Shown one piece after another: positions 43,835-57,230 of a stretch of 64,000 nt of DNA. The notes under the pieces are model-generated. The model did no database searches and was not told where the DNA came from. It was given only the letters and a program-made list of their open reading frames with translations. Origin of the DNA: Pseudomonas guariconensis (lineage in GTDB: Bacteria; Pseudomonadota; Gammaproteobacteria; Pseudomonadales; Pseudomonadaceae); assembly GCF_024127895.1 (NCBI RefSeq), contig NZ_JAMYBK010000003.1:1-64000 (forward strand). Reading direction: 5' to 3'. The translations under genes and the position numbers were made by a program. Within the stretch, counting starts at the first letter, position 1; each line of letters begins with the position of its first letter.

Positions 43835-43850
43835 TGGCTGATTTCTTGCA
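43835..43850 (+). promoter_or_regulatory. Putative sigma54 (-24/-12) promoter
   Basis: TGGCTGATTTCTTGCA has GG and GC spaced by ten bases as required for RpoN (consensus TGGCAC-N5-TTGC). It sits about 120 bases before the second kinase gene, whose partner is an NtrC-family activator, so autoregulation is plausible. Confidence 0.5.
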
Positions 43851-45431
43851 CAGCAGCCATGACGACCAACGGCGGCTGCAGCTGCTCTGGCGAACTGCTA
43901 TCACCTTGCTACGTGCGGTAACGATACCGTGGCGACATCCACCGAAGGCCTCCAGGCGGGAACGACGCGATGCAGACGCTGGAACACGATGTCCCCGACA
44001 AGGCCTCCCTCCCATCCAGTGGGCTGGCTGCGCCGCTGCGCGAGTTCAACCTGCTGCGCTGGTTCTCCCTCATCAGCCTGCTGATCATCGCTTCGGTGGC
44101 CGGCGGGCTGGGCTACGTCTCGACCCGCTTCGTGGTGCGCGACAGCGTCGAGCGCGACGCCATGCTCACTGCCCAGTTCATCCAGGCCATGGCCCAGGCC
44201 GAAGTGCGCCATTCGCAGTTGCCGCCGGGCACCACCATGGGCGAGCTGCTCGACCCACGGCTGGACAGCCAGCACCTGCAGGTGAGCCCGGCGCTGGCGC
44301 GGTCGACCCGCACGGAGTTCCTCGACCATGTCGAGCACCTGCCCGATACCCTGCTGGCCAATGTCTATGCCCGTGATCGGACGATCGTCTGGTCCACCAA
44401 TCCCCAGTTGATCGGCAAGCGCATCTCTGCCGATGGCGACCTGGACCATGCCTTCCGCTCGCGCAAGGCCGTCTCGGCGAGCTACCACCAGGCCGAGGAC
44501 GACCGCGAGGAACAGAAATTCCTGCGCGAACCCCGCTACCTGTTCATCGAGAACTACATCCCGCTGTTCGACAGCCAGGGCGAGCAGGTGCTGTCGATGG
44601 TGGAGATCTACAAGGAGCCGCAGGACCTGGTGCGGCGCATCCAGCGCGGTTATGTGCTGATCTGGGTCTCGACCCTGCTGGGTGGGGCGCTGATCTACTT
44701 CGGCCTGTTCTGGATCGTGCGCCGCGCGGCGCTGTTGCTGCATCACCAGCAGGACCGCCTGGTGGCCAGCGAGACCTACGTGGCCCTGGGCGAGATGTCC
44801 TCGGCGGTGGCCCACAGCCTGCGCAACCCGCTGGCCAACATCCGCTCCAGCGCCGAGCTGGCCCAGGACATCGCCAGCGAGCCGGCGCGCAAGAACATCA
44901 ACGACATCATCAGCCAGGTCGACCGCATGTCGCGCTGGGTGCGCGACCTGCTGGTGTCGCTGCGCCCGGCCAGCGACGAGGTCGAGGCGGTGGACCTGGT
45001 GGCGGCGGTGGAGGACACCCGCCTGGCCTTCGCCCAGCAGATCGAGCGCCATGGCGTGCAGTTCAGCTTCGCAGGGCCCGCATTGCAGTGGGTGGCCAGC
45101 CAGCCACTGCAACTGACGCAGATCCTCAACAGCCTGTTCGCCAATGCCCTGGAGGCGATGCCCCAGGGCGGCCACCTGCGGGCCGAGGTCAGGCGCCTGG
45201 AGGGGCAGCGGGTGCAGTTGCTGCTCAGCGACACCGGCAAGGGCATGAGCCAGCAGCAGGAGCGAATGGTGTTCAAGCCGTTCTTCACCACCAAGCAGGG
45301 CGGCCTCGGCGTGGGCCTGGCCCTGGTCAAGCGCATCATGGAACGCTTTGGCGGCTCGGTCAGCCTTCACAGCCGCGAAGAGGAAGGAACCCGCGTCAGC
45401 CTGATCTTCAATATCGCAGCGGGAGGGGACC

Positions 45432-46856
<1,425 letters not shown>

Positions 46857-46861
46857 GCGGT

Positions 46862-46883
46862 TGGGGCTGCACCGCAGCCCCAA
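46862..46883 (+). terminator. Hairpin after the NtrC-like regulator
   Basis: TGGGGCTGC-ACC-GCAGCCCCA follows the stop and lies between convergent genes. Confidence 0.65.
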
Positions 46884-46888
46884 TGCCC

Positions 46889-47185
46889 CTAGCGCTGGCC
46901 ATTGTAGTCAGCATCGTCCTGGCCCCGCATGCCCTCCGAACCCCCGCCATCCATCCCCGGCAGGTTGCGGTCGTCGGTTTGCTCGGCGGGCGGGCTGTCC
47001 GGGTCGTTGCCCTGGATACGCGGGTCGGTATCCCGGGGCATGGGCCTCTCGACCGGGTTGAGGGTGCTGTCGGCGCCCGGGTTGGGCGCCGGGGTGTGCG
47101 GATTGTCCGGATGGGTCGGGCCCGTGCCGACGGCAAGGGCCAGGGGCGAGGCGAGCAGGGCGGCCAGTAGGTAGGTGGCTTTCAT
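46889..47185 (-). CDS. Small exported proline/aspartate-rich protein
   Basis: 98 residues. A signal peptide (MKATYLLAALLASPLALA) is followed by an about 80-residue, probably disordered mature chain rich in Pro, Asp, Asn and Gly (TGPTHPDNPHTPAPNPGADS, DSPPAEQTDDRNLPGMDGGG), with no cysteine. No family is recognised. The start is fixed by AAGGAG. Function unknown; it may be a periplasmic or surface-associated low-complexity protein. Confidence 0.65.
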   Translation of the reverse strand: MKATYLLAALLASPLALAVGTGPTHPDNPHTPAPNPGADSTLNPVERPMPRDTDPRIQGNDPDSPPAEQTDDRNLPGMDGGGSEGMRGQDDADYNGQR

Positions 47186-47302
47186 GGGCAGGCTCCTTTG
47201 CTTGGGGAAGGAGGCCTGTAGCGCACGCGACTGCATGCGCAAGGCCTCTTCCTGCGTTGGGCCATGTCCTCGTCAGCGAGGTGCCATCACTGCGACAGGC
47301 GG

Positions 47303-48655
47303 TCAGACCACCAGCGACAGCAGCATGATGAAGATGATGCCGACCACCGACAGCAGGGTTTCCATCATGCTCCAGGTCTTGAAGGTCTCGGCCACGGTCA
47401 TGTTGAAGTACTGCTTGACCAGCCAGAAACCGGCGTCGTTGACGTGGGAGAGGATCAGCGAGCCGGCGCCGGTGGCCAGCACCAGCAGCTCGCGGTTGAC
47501 GCCCGGGACCAGGTCGATCACCGGTGCCACGATGCCCGCGCCGGTGATGGTGGCCACCGTCGCCGAACCGGTGGCGATGCGGATCACCGCTGCGACCAGC
47601 CAGGCCAGCAGGATCGGCGAGATCTGCGCCTGTACCGCCATTTCGCCAATCACGTTGCCGACTCCGGTGTCCACCAGCATCTGCTTGAAGCCGCCACCGG
47701 CACCGACGATCAGCACGATCGCAGCGGTGGGGGCCAGGCTCTGGTCGAGCATTTTCATGATCTGCTGGCGCGAGAAGCCACGGGCCGCGCCGAAGGTGTA
47801 GAAGGCCAGCAGCAGGGCGGCGAGCAGGGCGCTGATGGGGTGGCCGATCAGGTCCATCCACTGGCGCACGATGTGCTCGGTCGGCAGCACCACGTCGGCG
47901 AAGGTCTTGAGCAGCATCAGCACCACCGGCAGCAGCACGGTGATCAGGGTCACGCTGAAACTCGGCAGGTTCTGCTGGTCCGACTCGCGGGCGATCTGGT
48001 CCATCAGCTCCTGGGAAGGGTTGCCGGGGATGTAACGGGAAATGAAGTTACCGAACAGCGGGCCGGCGATCACTGCGGTGGGCAGGGCCACCAGCAGGCC
48101 GTAGAAGATGGTCTTGCCGATGTCGGCGTTGAAGATGCCGATCGCCAGCAAGGGCCCCGGGTGCGGTGGCACCAGGCCATGGACCACGGACAAGCCGGCC
48201 AGCAGCGGGATGCCGATCTTCACCAGCGACACCCCCGAGCGCCGGGCGACGATGAACACCAGCGGGATCAGCAGCACGAAGCCGATCTCGAAGAACAGCG
48301 GGATGCCCACCAGGAAGGCGGCGAACATCATCGCCCAGTGCACTTTTTCTTTGCCGAAGGCCCGGATCAGCGTGCGGGCGATCTGGTCGGCGCCGCCGGA
48401 GTCGGCCATCAGCTTGCCGAGCATGGTGCCCAGGGCGAGGACGATGCCGACGAAGCCGAGCACGCCGCCGAAGCCGTCTTGGAACGACTTCATGACCTTG
48501 GCCACCGGCATGCCGGAGGTCAGGCCGAGAAAGCCGGCTGCCAGGGTCAGGGCGACGAAGGGGTGGACCTTGAAATGGGTGATCAGCAGGACGAGCCCGA
48601 CGATGGTCACCAGGGCATCGAGCAGCAGGTAGGTATCAGTAGCGAGTCCGAACAT
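47303..48655 (-). CDS. gntP: Gluconate:H+ symporter, GntP family
   Basis: A 450-residue inner-membrane transporter with about twelve helices. Family segments: FVGIVLALGTMLGKLMADSGGADQIA, GIPLFFEIGFVLLIPLVFIVARR, GLVPPHPGPLLA and a C-terminal SHVNDAGFWLVKQYFNMTV. It imports gluconate, which GntK then phosphorylates. It follows gntK on the same strand, but a hairpin and a GntR-type operator lie between them, so it has its own promoter. An AAGAACAAC motif near the start codon suggests Crc/Hfq translational repression. Confidence 0.92.
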   Translation of the reverse strand: MFGLATDTYLLLDALVTIVGLVLLITHFKVHPFVALTLAAGFLGLTSGMPVAKVMKSFQDGFGGVLGFVGIVLALGTMLGKLMADSGGADQIARTLIRAFGKEKVHWAMMFAAFLVGIPLFFEIGFVLLIPLVFIVARRSGVSLVKIGIPLLAGLSVVHGLVPPHPGPLLAIGIFNADIGKTIFYGLLVALPTAVIAGPLFGNFISRYIPGNPSQELMDQIARESDQQNLPSFSVTLITVLLPVVLMLLKTFADVVLPTEHIVRQWMDLIGHPISALLAALLLAFYTFGAARGFSRQQIMKMLDQSLAPTAAIVLIVGAGGGFKQMLVDTGVGNVIGEMAVQAQISPILLAWLVAAVIRIATGSATVATITGAGIVAPVIDLVPGVNRELLVLATGAGSLILSHVNDAGFWLVKQYFNMTVAETFKTWSMMETLLSVVGIIFIMLLSLVV

Positions 48656-48678
48656 GGTTCATGTGCCTCGATCTTATC

Positions 48679-48687
48679 GTTGTTCTT
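48679..48687 (-). promoter_or_regulatory. Crc/Hfq-type A-rich motif upstream of gntP
   Basis: On the minus strand AAGAACAAC matches AA-N-AA-N-AA, the catabolite repression motif, 24 bases before the gntP ATG. Confidence 0.45.
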
Positions 48688-48696
48688 GGTCAAACG

Positions 48697-48718
48697 CTCG
48701 GTGCCTGATGGCACCGAG
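48697..48718 (-). terminator. Perfect hairpin between gntK and gntP
   Basis: CTCGGTGCC-TGAT-GGCACCGAG, nine-base arms. It overlaps the left end of a GntR operator. It could end the gntK transcript or act as an attenuator for read-through into gntP. Confidence 0.5.
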
Positions 48719-48730
48719 ATAGCGCTGTCT
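48713..48730. promoter_or_regulatory. GntR operator, gntP promoter
   Basis: ACCGAGATAGCGCTGTCT contains the TAGCGCT core of the reported Pseudomonas GntR site (AC-N-AAG-N-TAGCGCT) with one mismatch. Confidence 0.6.
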
Positions 48731-48755
48731 TTGGTGAGCCGGGAAAACCACCTGT

Positions 48756-49295
48756 TCAGGCGGTCCGCGCCAGGCTCCGGTCACCGCAGGGCTTTAGCCA
48801 GGCGTGGGTCGCTTCGGCCAGGGCCTCGATCGGCCGCGTGGCATCCAGCGCCAGGGTCAGCGGTTCGCCATGGGGAGGCTCGAGGGCGGCGAACTGGCTG
48901 TCGATCAGGCTGGCCGGCATGAAGTGGCCTGGGCGGGCGAGCACGCGTTTCTCGGCTTCGGCCGGGCTCAGTTCGAGGAAGACGAAGGCCAGGCCGGGCA
49001 CCGCCTGGCGAAGGGTGTCGCGATAGCGACGCTTGAGTGCGGAGCAGGTGAGGATGGGGCGTTCGCCAGCGGCGAGGGTGGCCTGCAGTTCCTGGCCCAG
49101 GCGCACCAGCCAGCCGGCACGGTCATCGTCGTCCAGGGGAATACCGGCACTCATCTTGCGGATGTTTTCGGCAGGGTGAAAGGCATCGCCTTCGATCAGG
49201 CGACCGCCGCTTCTGCTGGCAATGGCGGCCCCGACGCAGCTCTTGCCGCAGCCAGCTACGCCCATTACCACAATCGCGGACAGGGGAGAGTTCAT
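48756..49295 (-). CDS. gntK: Gluconokinase
   Basis: A 179-residue P-loop kinase that makes 6-phosphogluconate from gluconate and ATP. Walker A is GVAGCGKSCVG (about residues 12-22); the gluconokinase signature EGDAFHPAENIRKMSAGIPLDDDDRAGWL follows. Later blocks TCSALKRRYRDTLR and FLELSPAEAEKRVLARPGHFMPASLIDSQF are also typical. Start fixed by AGGAGG; the open frame extends upstream through operator sequence. It precedes gntP and diverges from gntR. Confidence 0.93.
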   Translation of the reverse strand: MNSPLSAIVVMGVAGCGKSCVGAAIASRSGGRLIEGDAFHPAENIRKMSAGIPLDDDDRAGWLVRLGQELQATLAAGERPILTCSALKRRYRDTLRQAVPGLAFVFLELSPAEAEKRVLARPGHFMPASLIDSQFAALEPPHGEPLTLALDATRPIEALAEATHAWLKPCGDRSLARTA

Positions 49296-49313
49296 CAGTA
49301 CCTCCTGCGGGGC

Positions 49314-49329
49314 GAGATAGCGCTGTCTC
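49314..49329. promoter_or_regulatory. GntR operator, gntK promoter
   Basis: GAGATAGCGCTGTCTC is a near-perfect palindrome with the TAGCGCT core, just upstream of the gntK SD. It is nearly identical to the copy at 48713-48730. Confidence 0.65.
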
Positions 49330-49445
49330 GTGATGGACGAGGCGTTGTCGCGAGCGCCACCCTCCCGGGTGTTATTGGTCTTGTCTTTTCGCAGTATGGA
49401 CGCTTGGCACATAGCCGCTACTCAAGATTACGTTGCCTGCGTCCT

Positions 49446-49464
49446 GAGACAGCGCTACCTTAGT
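49446..49464. promoter_or_regulatory. GntR operator, gntR promoter
   Basis: Read on the minus strand, ACTAAGGTAGCGCTGTCTC matches AC-N-AAG-N-TAGCGCT exactly. It lies about 45 bases before gntR, so autoregulation is likely. Confidence 0.65.
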
Positions 49465-49505
49465 GGCCGTTCCTTTTTCTGGCAAGTAGTAAAATTACAA
49501 CACCC

Positions 49506-50525
49506 ATGTCTCGCACAGGCTCGCGCACTACCGGTCGCCCCACCCTGGCTGAAGTCGCCAGGCTTTCGGGGGTTTCCCCCATCACCGCCTCGCGCGCCCT
49601 GCGCGGCGTCAGCACGGTCGCGCCGGCGCTGGTGGAAAAGGTCATGGCCGCCGCTGCCAGCCTGGGCTATGTCGCCAACCCGGCGGCACGCGCCCTGGCC
49701 TCGGCGCGCAGCCAATCGGTGGTGGTGTTGATCCCGTCGCTGTCCAACCAGTTGTTCATCGACACCCTGGAGGCCATCCACGAGGTGATGCGCCCGCGTG
49801 GGCTGGAGGTGCTGATCGGCAACTATCACTACGATATCGCCGAGGAAGAGAATCTGATCCGCAACTACCTGGCCTACCAGCCCTGCGGCATGCTGCTCAC
49901 CGGCTTCGAGCGTAGCGACGCTGCCCGGCAGATGCTGGCTGCCAGCGGTGTGCCGTGCGTGCACATGATGGAGCTGGGCGGGCAGGCCGGTGCGCTGTCG
50001 GTGGGGTTCTCCCAGCAGCAGGCCGGGCGTGCCGCGGCCCGCCACCTGATCGAACGTGGCCGGCGGCGCCTGGCGTTCATCGCCGCGCAGCTCGACCCAC
50101 GGGTGATGCAGCGTGCCGAAGGGTTCCGCCAGGCCCTGGCCGAGGCCGGCCTGCAGGCGCCGGAGCTGGAGTTGCTGACGTCGCAGCCTTCGTCGATCGG
50201 CCTGGGTGGCGAGTTGTTCAGCCGCTTGCTCGAGCAGGCGCCGGAGGTGGATGGGATTTTCTTCTGCAACGACGACCTGGCCCAGGGGGCGGTGCTCCAG
50301 GCCTTGCGCCAGGGCATCGAAGTGCCGCGCCAGGTGGCGATGGTCGGCTTCAACGACCTGCCGGCCTCGGCGCACATGGTGCCGCGCCTGACCTCGATCC
50401 GTACCCCGCGCGCCGCGGTCGGCCGGGGCGCGGCCCAGGCGCTGCTGGCACTGCTCGACGGCAAGCGCGTGGCGGTCGAGGAGCAGGACCTGGGGTTCGA
50501 ACTGATGGTGCGCGAGAGTTCCTGA
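49506..50525 (+). CDS. gntR: LacI-family gluconate repressor
   Basis: A 339-residue LacI/GalR regulator. HTH at residues 13-35 (PTLAEVARLSGVSPITASRALRG) and hinge helix SLGYVANPAARALAS; the periplasmic-binding-like effector domain runs from about 70 to 339. It diverges from gntK and is flanked by three TAGCGCT operators, which supports the GntR assignment. The ATG has no SD; instead AAGTAGTAAAATTACAA ends five bases before it, so translation initiation may be weak or blocked by a bound protein. Confidence 0.9.
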   Translation: MSRTGSRTTGRPTLAEVARLSGVSPITASRALRGVSTVAPALVEKVMAAAASLGYVANPAARALASARSQSVVVLIPSLSNQLFIDTLEAIHEVMRPRGLEVLIGNYHYDIAEEENLIRNYLAYQPCGMLLTGFERSDAARQMLAASGVPCVHMMELGGQAGALSVGFSQQQAGRAAARHLIERGRRRLAFIAAQLDPRVMQRAEGFRQALAEAGLQAPELELLTSQPSSIGLGGELFSRLLEQAPEVDGIFFCNDDLAQGAVLQALRQGIEVPRQVAMVGFNDLPASAHMVPRLTSIRTPRAAVGRGAAQALLALLDGKRVAVEEQDLGFELMVRESS

Positions 50526-50542
50526 AGCCGGCGGGAGCTGGG

Positions 50543-50565
50543 TTGGGGCCGCTGCGCGCCCCAGG
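50543..50565. terminator. Hairpin between convergent gntR and hybrid kinase genes
   Basis: TTGGGGC...GCCCCAGG type stem with a GC-rich loop lies in the 55-base convergent gap. Confidence 0.4.
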
Positions 50566-50580
50566 GTTTCATGACCTCGC

Positions 50581-53853
<3,273 letters not shown>

Positions 53854-53867
53854 GGCGGTGGCATGGC

Positions 53868-54482
53868 TCAGGCGACGTTGTTGCGCTTGGCCAGGTCGAC
53901 CATCTCGACCAGCGACTCGGTCTTGAGTTTCTCCATGATGCGGCCGCGGTAGGTGCTGATAGTCTTGGCGCTCAGGCTCATGCACTGGCCGATGTGCTTG
54001 TTGCTCTCGCCGCGTGCCAGTCGGCGCAGCACTTCCATCTCGCGGTTGGACAAGCTGTCCAGGCGTACGCTCTCGCTTTCCAGCGAACTGCTGTTGACCG
54101 ACATCTGCGGAAAGGTCGAGTAACCCTTGACCAGGGCCTTGAGGGCGAAGACTGGCGCCTCCAGGTCCTCGTCCTTGCGCACGAAGGCGGAGATGCCGGC
54201 GTCCAGGCAGCGGCGCACGTAGAGGTCGGCGGGCTGGCCGGTCAGGGCCATGATCTTTGGCGCCGGCTCGAGCAGTTGCAAGCGCTTGATCACTTCCATG
54301 CCATCCAGCCCTGGCAGGCCGATATCGAGGATGACCACGTCGGGCTGCAATTGGCGAGCCATCTGTACCGCTTCGATGCCGCTGCCGGCTTCGCCAACGA
54401 CCTGGAAGCGTTCGCGTTCGAGCAGCATGCGTACGGCCAGCCGAACGGTGGGGTGGTCATCGACCAACAGTACGGTTGTCAT
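53868..54482 (-). CDS. LuxR/NarL-family response regulator (BvgA/EvgA-like)
   Basis: 204 residues. The receiver has [15 protein letters not shown] with paired Asp, phospho-Asp near residue 54 in [14 protein letters not shown] and Lys in AFVRKDED; the C-terminal LuxR HTH (about 140-200) is [43 protein letters not shown]. The second Met was chosen because AGGAGTT precedes it. It is transcribed ahead of the hybrid kinase gene and should receive the phosphoryl group from its Hpt domain. Confidence 0.92.
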   Translation of the reverse strand: MTTVLLVDDHPTVRLAVRMLLERERFQVVGEAGSGIEAVQMARQLQPDVVILDIGLPGLDGMEVIKRLQLLEPAPKIMALTGQPADLYVRRCLDAGISAFVRKDEDLEAPVFALKALVKGYSTFPQMSVNSSSLESESVRLDSLSNREMEVLRRLARGESNKHIGQCMSLSAKTISTYRGRIMEKLKTESLVEMVDLAKRNNVA

Positions 54483-54605
54483 TGGGGAACTCCTGTCTGG
54501 GTGTGGTCCGTTTCCTGAAATCACCCAGGAATATGTCTGGGGGCCTGCGTGGCAGCGCGCAAGATACGTCGATTCAGGAGCGTTGGTAATGGCGAGTATA
54601 GGGGT

Positions 54606-54636
54606 GTTGAAAAAGCGAGGTTGGTTTGTTGAAAAA
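54606..54636. promoter_or_regulatory. Direct repeats upstream of the response regulator
   Basis: GTTGAAAAA at 54606-54614 and 54628-54636, 22 bases apart (two helical turns), about 130 bases upstream of the regulator start. Possible autoregulatory sites. Confidence 0.25.
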
Positions 54637-54682
54637 CCCTACACGATTAAGGGGTTTCAGTAGGCGGGGGCTGGCAGCGTCT

Positions 54683-54726
54683 TCGGCTGATTCCTGCACA
54701 GGTATTCGCGTGCCGGAATCAGCCGA
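54683..54726 (-). terminator. Long hairpin after cobM
   Basis: TCGGCTGATTCC and GGAATCAGCCGA pair perfectly, and after one mismatch GCAC/GTGC continues the stem. It lies just downstream of the cobM stop on its strand. Confidence 0.6.
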
Positions 54727-54730
54727 CAGG

Positions 54731-55486
54731 TTATTGGTCCGCGGGGCGATAGAGGTGGGCGTGCCCGGCTCGGTACAGGGCTGACTCGGCGAACGGCGCA
54801 TCGCCCAGCACATGGCCCACCAGGATCAGCGCCGTACGCCGGAAGCCCTTGGCCGCAGTGCGTTCGACGATGTCCTGCAAGGTACCCATGACCCAGTCCT
54901 GGTCGGGCCAGGTGGCACGATGGACCACGGCGATCGGGCAGTCGGCGCCGTAGTGCGGTAGCAGCTCGGCGATGATGCGTGCCAGGTGCTTGACGCCCAG
55001 GTGAATGGCCAGGGTACTGCGGTGCCGGGCAAGGTCGGCCAGTTGCTCGCCGGCTGGCATGGGCGAGCTGTCGCCGTAGCGGGTGAGGATCACCGTCTGT
55101 GCCACCGCCGGCAGGGTCAGCTCGCAGCCGAGCAGGGCGGCGCTGGCCGCCGTGGCGGTGACGCCGGGGACGATCTGGTAGTCGATGCCCAGCTCGCGCA
55201 GGTAGCGGATCTGCTCGCCGATGGCGCCATACAGGCTGGGGTCGCCGCTGTGCACCCGGGCCACGTCCTGGCCTTTGTCATGGGCACTGCGAATGGCGGC
55301 GATGATCTGCTCCAGGTGCAGTTCGGCGCTGTTGATCACTGTTTCGGCACGGTGCCCTTCGAGCACCGCCGGCGGCACCAGGGAGCCGGCATAGATGATC
55401 ACCGGGCACTGGCGGATCAGGCGCTGGCCCTTGACCGTGATCAGTTCCGGATCGCCGGGGCCGGCGCCGATGAAGTAGACCGTCAT
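54731..55486 (-). CDS. cobM: Precorrin-4 C11-methyltransferase
   Basis: A 251-residue SAM-dependent tetrapyrrole methylase that makes precorrin-5 in aerobic cobalamin synthesis. It opens with the family motif TVYFIGAGPGDPELITVKGQ; DVARVHSGDPSLYGAIGEQ, VPGVTATAASAALLGCELTLP and TLAIHLGVKHLARI are the expected SAM and substrate segments. It is the last gene of the riboswitch-controlled minus-strand unit, 32 bases after cobE. Other corrin-ring genes are not in the window. Confidence 0.93.
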   Translation of the reverse strand: MTVYFIGAGPGDPELITVKGQRLIRQCPVIIYAGSLVPPAVLEGHRAETVINSAELHLEQIIAAIRSAHDKGQDVARVHSGDPSLYGAIGEQIRYLRELGIDYQIVPGVTATAASAALLGCELTLPAVAQTVILTRYGDSSPMPAGEQLADLARHRSTLAIHLGVKHLARIIAELLPHYGADCPIAVVHRATWPDQDWVMGTLQDIVERTAAKGFRRTALILVGHVLGDAPFAESALYRAGHAHLYRPADQ

Positions 55487-55518
55487 GGGGAGTCCTTGCG
55501 GGTGAGCGGGGGAGGCGA

Positions 55519-55929
55519 TTATCCGCCACTGGCCAGGGCGAGGGTAGCCGGGCCGAGGACCTGGCGTGTTACCCGTAGGGCGGCCGGGCCCTGGGCCTGG
55601 CTGGCGAGGGCCAGGGCTGCGCTTTCGGCCACCCCCCAGCAGCCGCTGTGCTGGAAGGTGGTTGCCGAGCGGTGGCTGAGCTGGGGTTCGAAAGCGTGCA
55701 GTTGCGCGGGGCTGAACAGCACGAGGGGCAATGCCAGGCGCCTGGCCAGTTCCTGCAAGCCGGGTTCGTTGGCTTTGAGGTCGATGCTGGCGATGCCGCG
55801 CAGCAGCGCCGGGGCCAGCCCGTGCGCCGCGAGGGCCCCGCGCAGCAGGGCCTGCAGGGTGTCGGCCGGGCAGCCCTGGCGGCAGCCGAAGCCGGCGTAC
55901 AACGCCGGCGCAGGAGGGGCGAGGCGCAT
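55519..55929 (-). CDS. cobE: Cobalamin biosynthesis protein CobE (CbiG C-terminal-like)
   Basis: A 136-residue protein similar to the C-terminal domain of CbiG/CobE. Signature: YAGFGCRQGCPADTLQALL near the start, LRGIASIDLKANEPGLQELARRLALPL in the middle and VAESAALALA toward the end. CobE is required in aerobic cobalamin synthesis, with a poorly defined role. Its start overlaps the cbtA stop by one base. The frame is open upstream inside cbtA but similarity begins here. Confidence 0.88.
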   Translation of the reverse strand: MRLAPPAPALYAGFGCRQGCPADTLQALLRGALAAHGLAPALLRGIASIDLKANEPGLQELARRLALPLVLFSPAQLHAFEPQLSHRSATTFQHSGCWGVAESAALALASQAQGPAALRVTRQVLGPATLALASGG

Positions 55930-56618
55930 CAGGCTTGGCTGGTGCGACGGTACAGCCAGGCGCTGAGCAGGCCCAGGGCGAGCCAGAAGGCGGCGTTGGT
56001 CACCCAGGAGGCGATCTTGAACTGGGTTTCCAAGGCTTCGGGCGCCAGGCTCTCGTGCGTCGCCGGTTGCGGCGCGCCGATCAGGTGCGGCACGACCAGT
56101 AGGGCGAGGCCCAGTACCTTGAACAGCCAGTGATGGGCGAACACCAGCAGGGCCAGGCCTGCCGCGGTGGCGGCGGCGGTGCCGATCCACCAGCCCTGGC
56201 GCTGACCCAGGTCGGCAGCGGCGGTACCCGGCAGCTCTGGCGGCAGCCCCAGGGTCGGCGCCAGGCAGAACACCGCGAACCCGGCCAGGCCCCACAGTGC
56301 GCCGGTGGCCACGCGGCCCGGTTCGCGCAAGCTGTACAGGGCCGCGAGGATCAGGGCGAAACCGACCGCGACCACCAGGTTGCCGCCGGTGGTGGAGAGC
56401 AGGCGCTGCCAGCCGTCTTCCGGTGCCCAGGCTTCGGCGTCGTGTTCATGGGCGGCGACGGCATCGCCGTGGCCGTGGTGTTCGGCGACGGGGGCCGCGC
56501 TTTCATAGGTTTCCGCCTCGAGGATCAGCGGGCTGACCCACAGGCTTTGCAAGAAGGTCAGCAGCAGGGCGGCGAGCAGGCCGCTGAAGCCGGCGGTACG
56601 GGCGATGCGCTTGATCAT
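55929..56618 (-). CDS. cbtA: Cobalt transporter subunit CbtA
   Basis: A 229-residue inner-membrane protein with about five to six helices. After TM1 comes a periplasmic loop rich in His and acidic residues (AEHHGHGDAVAAHEHDAEAW, about residues 45-64), suited to gathering Co2+. CbtA/CbtB pairs are B12-regulated predicted cobalt importers. The gene follows cbtB by ten bases under the same riboswitch. Confidence 0.9.
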   Translation of the reverse strand: MIKRIARTAGFSGLLAALLLTFLQSLWVSPLILEAETYESAAPVAEHHGHGDAVAAHEHDAEAWAPEDGWQRLLSTTGGNLVVAVGFALILAALYSLREPGRVATGALWGLAGFAVFCLAPTLGLPPELPGTAAADLGQRQGWWIGTAAATAAGLALLVFAHHWLFKVLGLALLVVPHLIGAPQPATHESLAPEALETQFKIASWVTNAAFWLALGLLSAWLYRRTSQA

Positions 56619-56628
56619 GCAGGCGTAC

Positions 56629-56814
56629 TCAGTGGCAAGGGAAGGCGGCGCTGTGGCGGGTATCGTGGGCGGCGTTGTGCACGGCCTCGATGTGCGAGAA
56701 ACCGGCGAAGTAGATCAGGCACAGGCCCAGCAGGCTGGCGCCGGCGGCGATGACGATGCGTTGGCTGAGGCTGACGGGGGTGCTGACGCTGTGTTTGGCG
56801 CTGGTGACGGGCAT
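56629..56814 (-). CDS. cbtB: Cobalt transporter subunit CbtB
   Basis: A 61-residue single-helix membrane protein (about residues 20-42). The C-terminus carries the metal-binding signature HIEAVHNAAHDTRHSAAFPCH, with five His and one Cys, typical of CbtB. It is the first gene after the minus-strand cobalamin riboswitch; SD AGAGGAAA. It works with CbtA. Confidence 0.9.
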   Translation of the reverse strand: MPVTSAKHSVSTPVSLSQRIVIAAGASLLGLCLIYFAGFSHIEAVHNAAHDTRHSAAFPCH

Positions 56815-56923
56815 GACGCTTTCCTCTGCTTTGTCATAGGCGGCGGACAAGCGCGACAGCCCCGGGCGCAACGGGCCCAGGGAGATGCGACAGCGCCCGC
56901 CCACCGCGGGGTGATCATTCGAC

Positions 56924-57126
56924 GTCAGGCCGGTCTCCGGGCTTGCGAGGAGGAGCAGGGCTCCTGGGGGGGAGCGTCACCTTCCCATGCCCTACGACGT
57001 GGCACAGTGGTCAAGACGCTTCGCTCGCTTACCGTTGCGGGGGCAGCACCGGCGTTGTCCGACCCCTTGGGGGCCTGGGACGCACCGGTTTCCCGTTTCA
57101 CCCCCGAAGGGGCACCTGAACGCAGT
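56924..57126 (-). ncRNA. Cobalamin riboswitch controlling cbtB-cbtA-cobE-cobM
   Basis: On the minus strand the conserved blocks appear in order: CAGGTGCC, GGGTGAAACGGGAAACCGG, the B12 box GCTGCCCCCGCAACGGTAAG, GGGAAGG, and AAGCCCGGAGACCGGCCTG at the 3' end. It ends about 110 bases before the cbtB start. B12 binding should turn the operon off. Confidence 0.93.
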
Positions 57127-57230
57127 GCATTAGCAAATCATGGGGCGGTTTCCCCGTCAATCGCAGGATAGGCAAGGCTTTAGGGCTGCCAAGGTTGACC
57201 GCCTGCCAACCACTGCGTAGCCTTGCCGCT

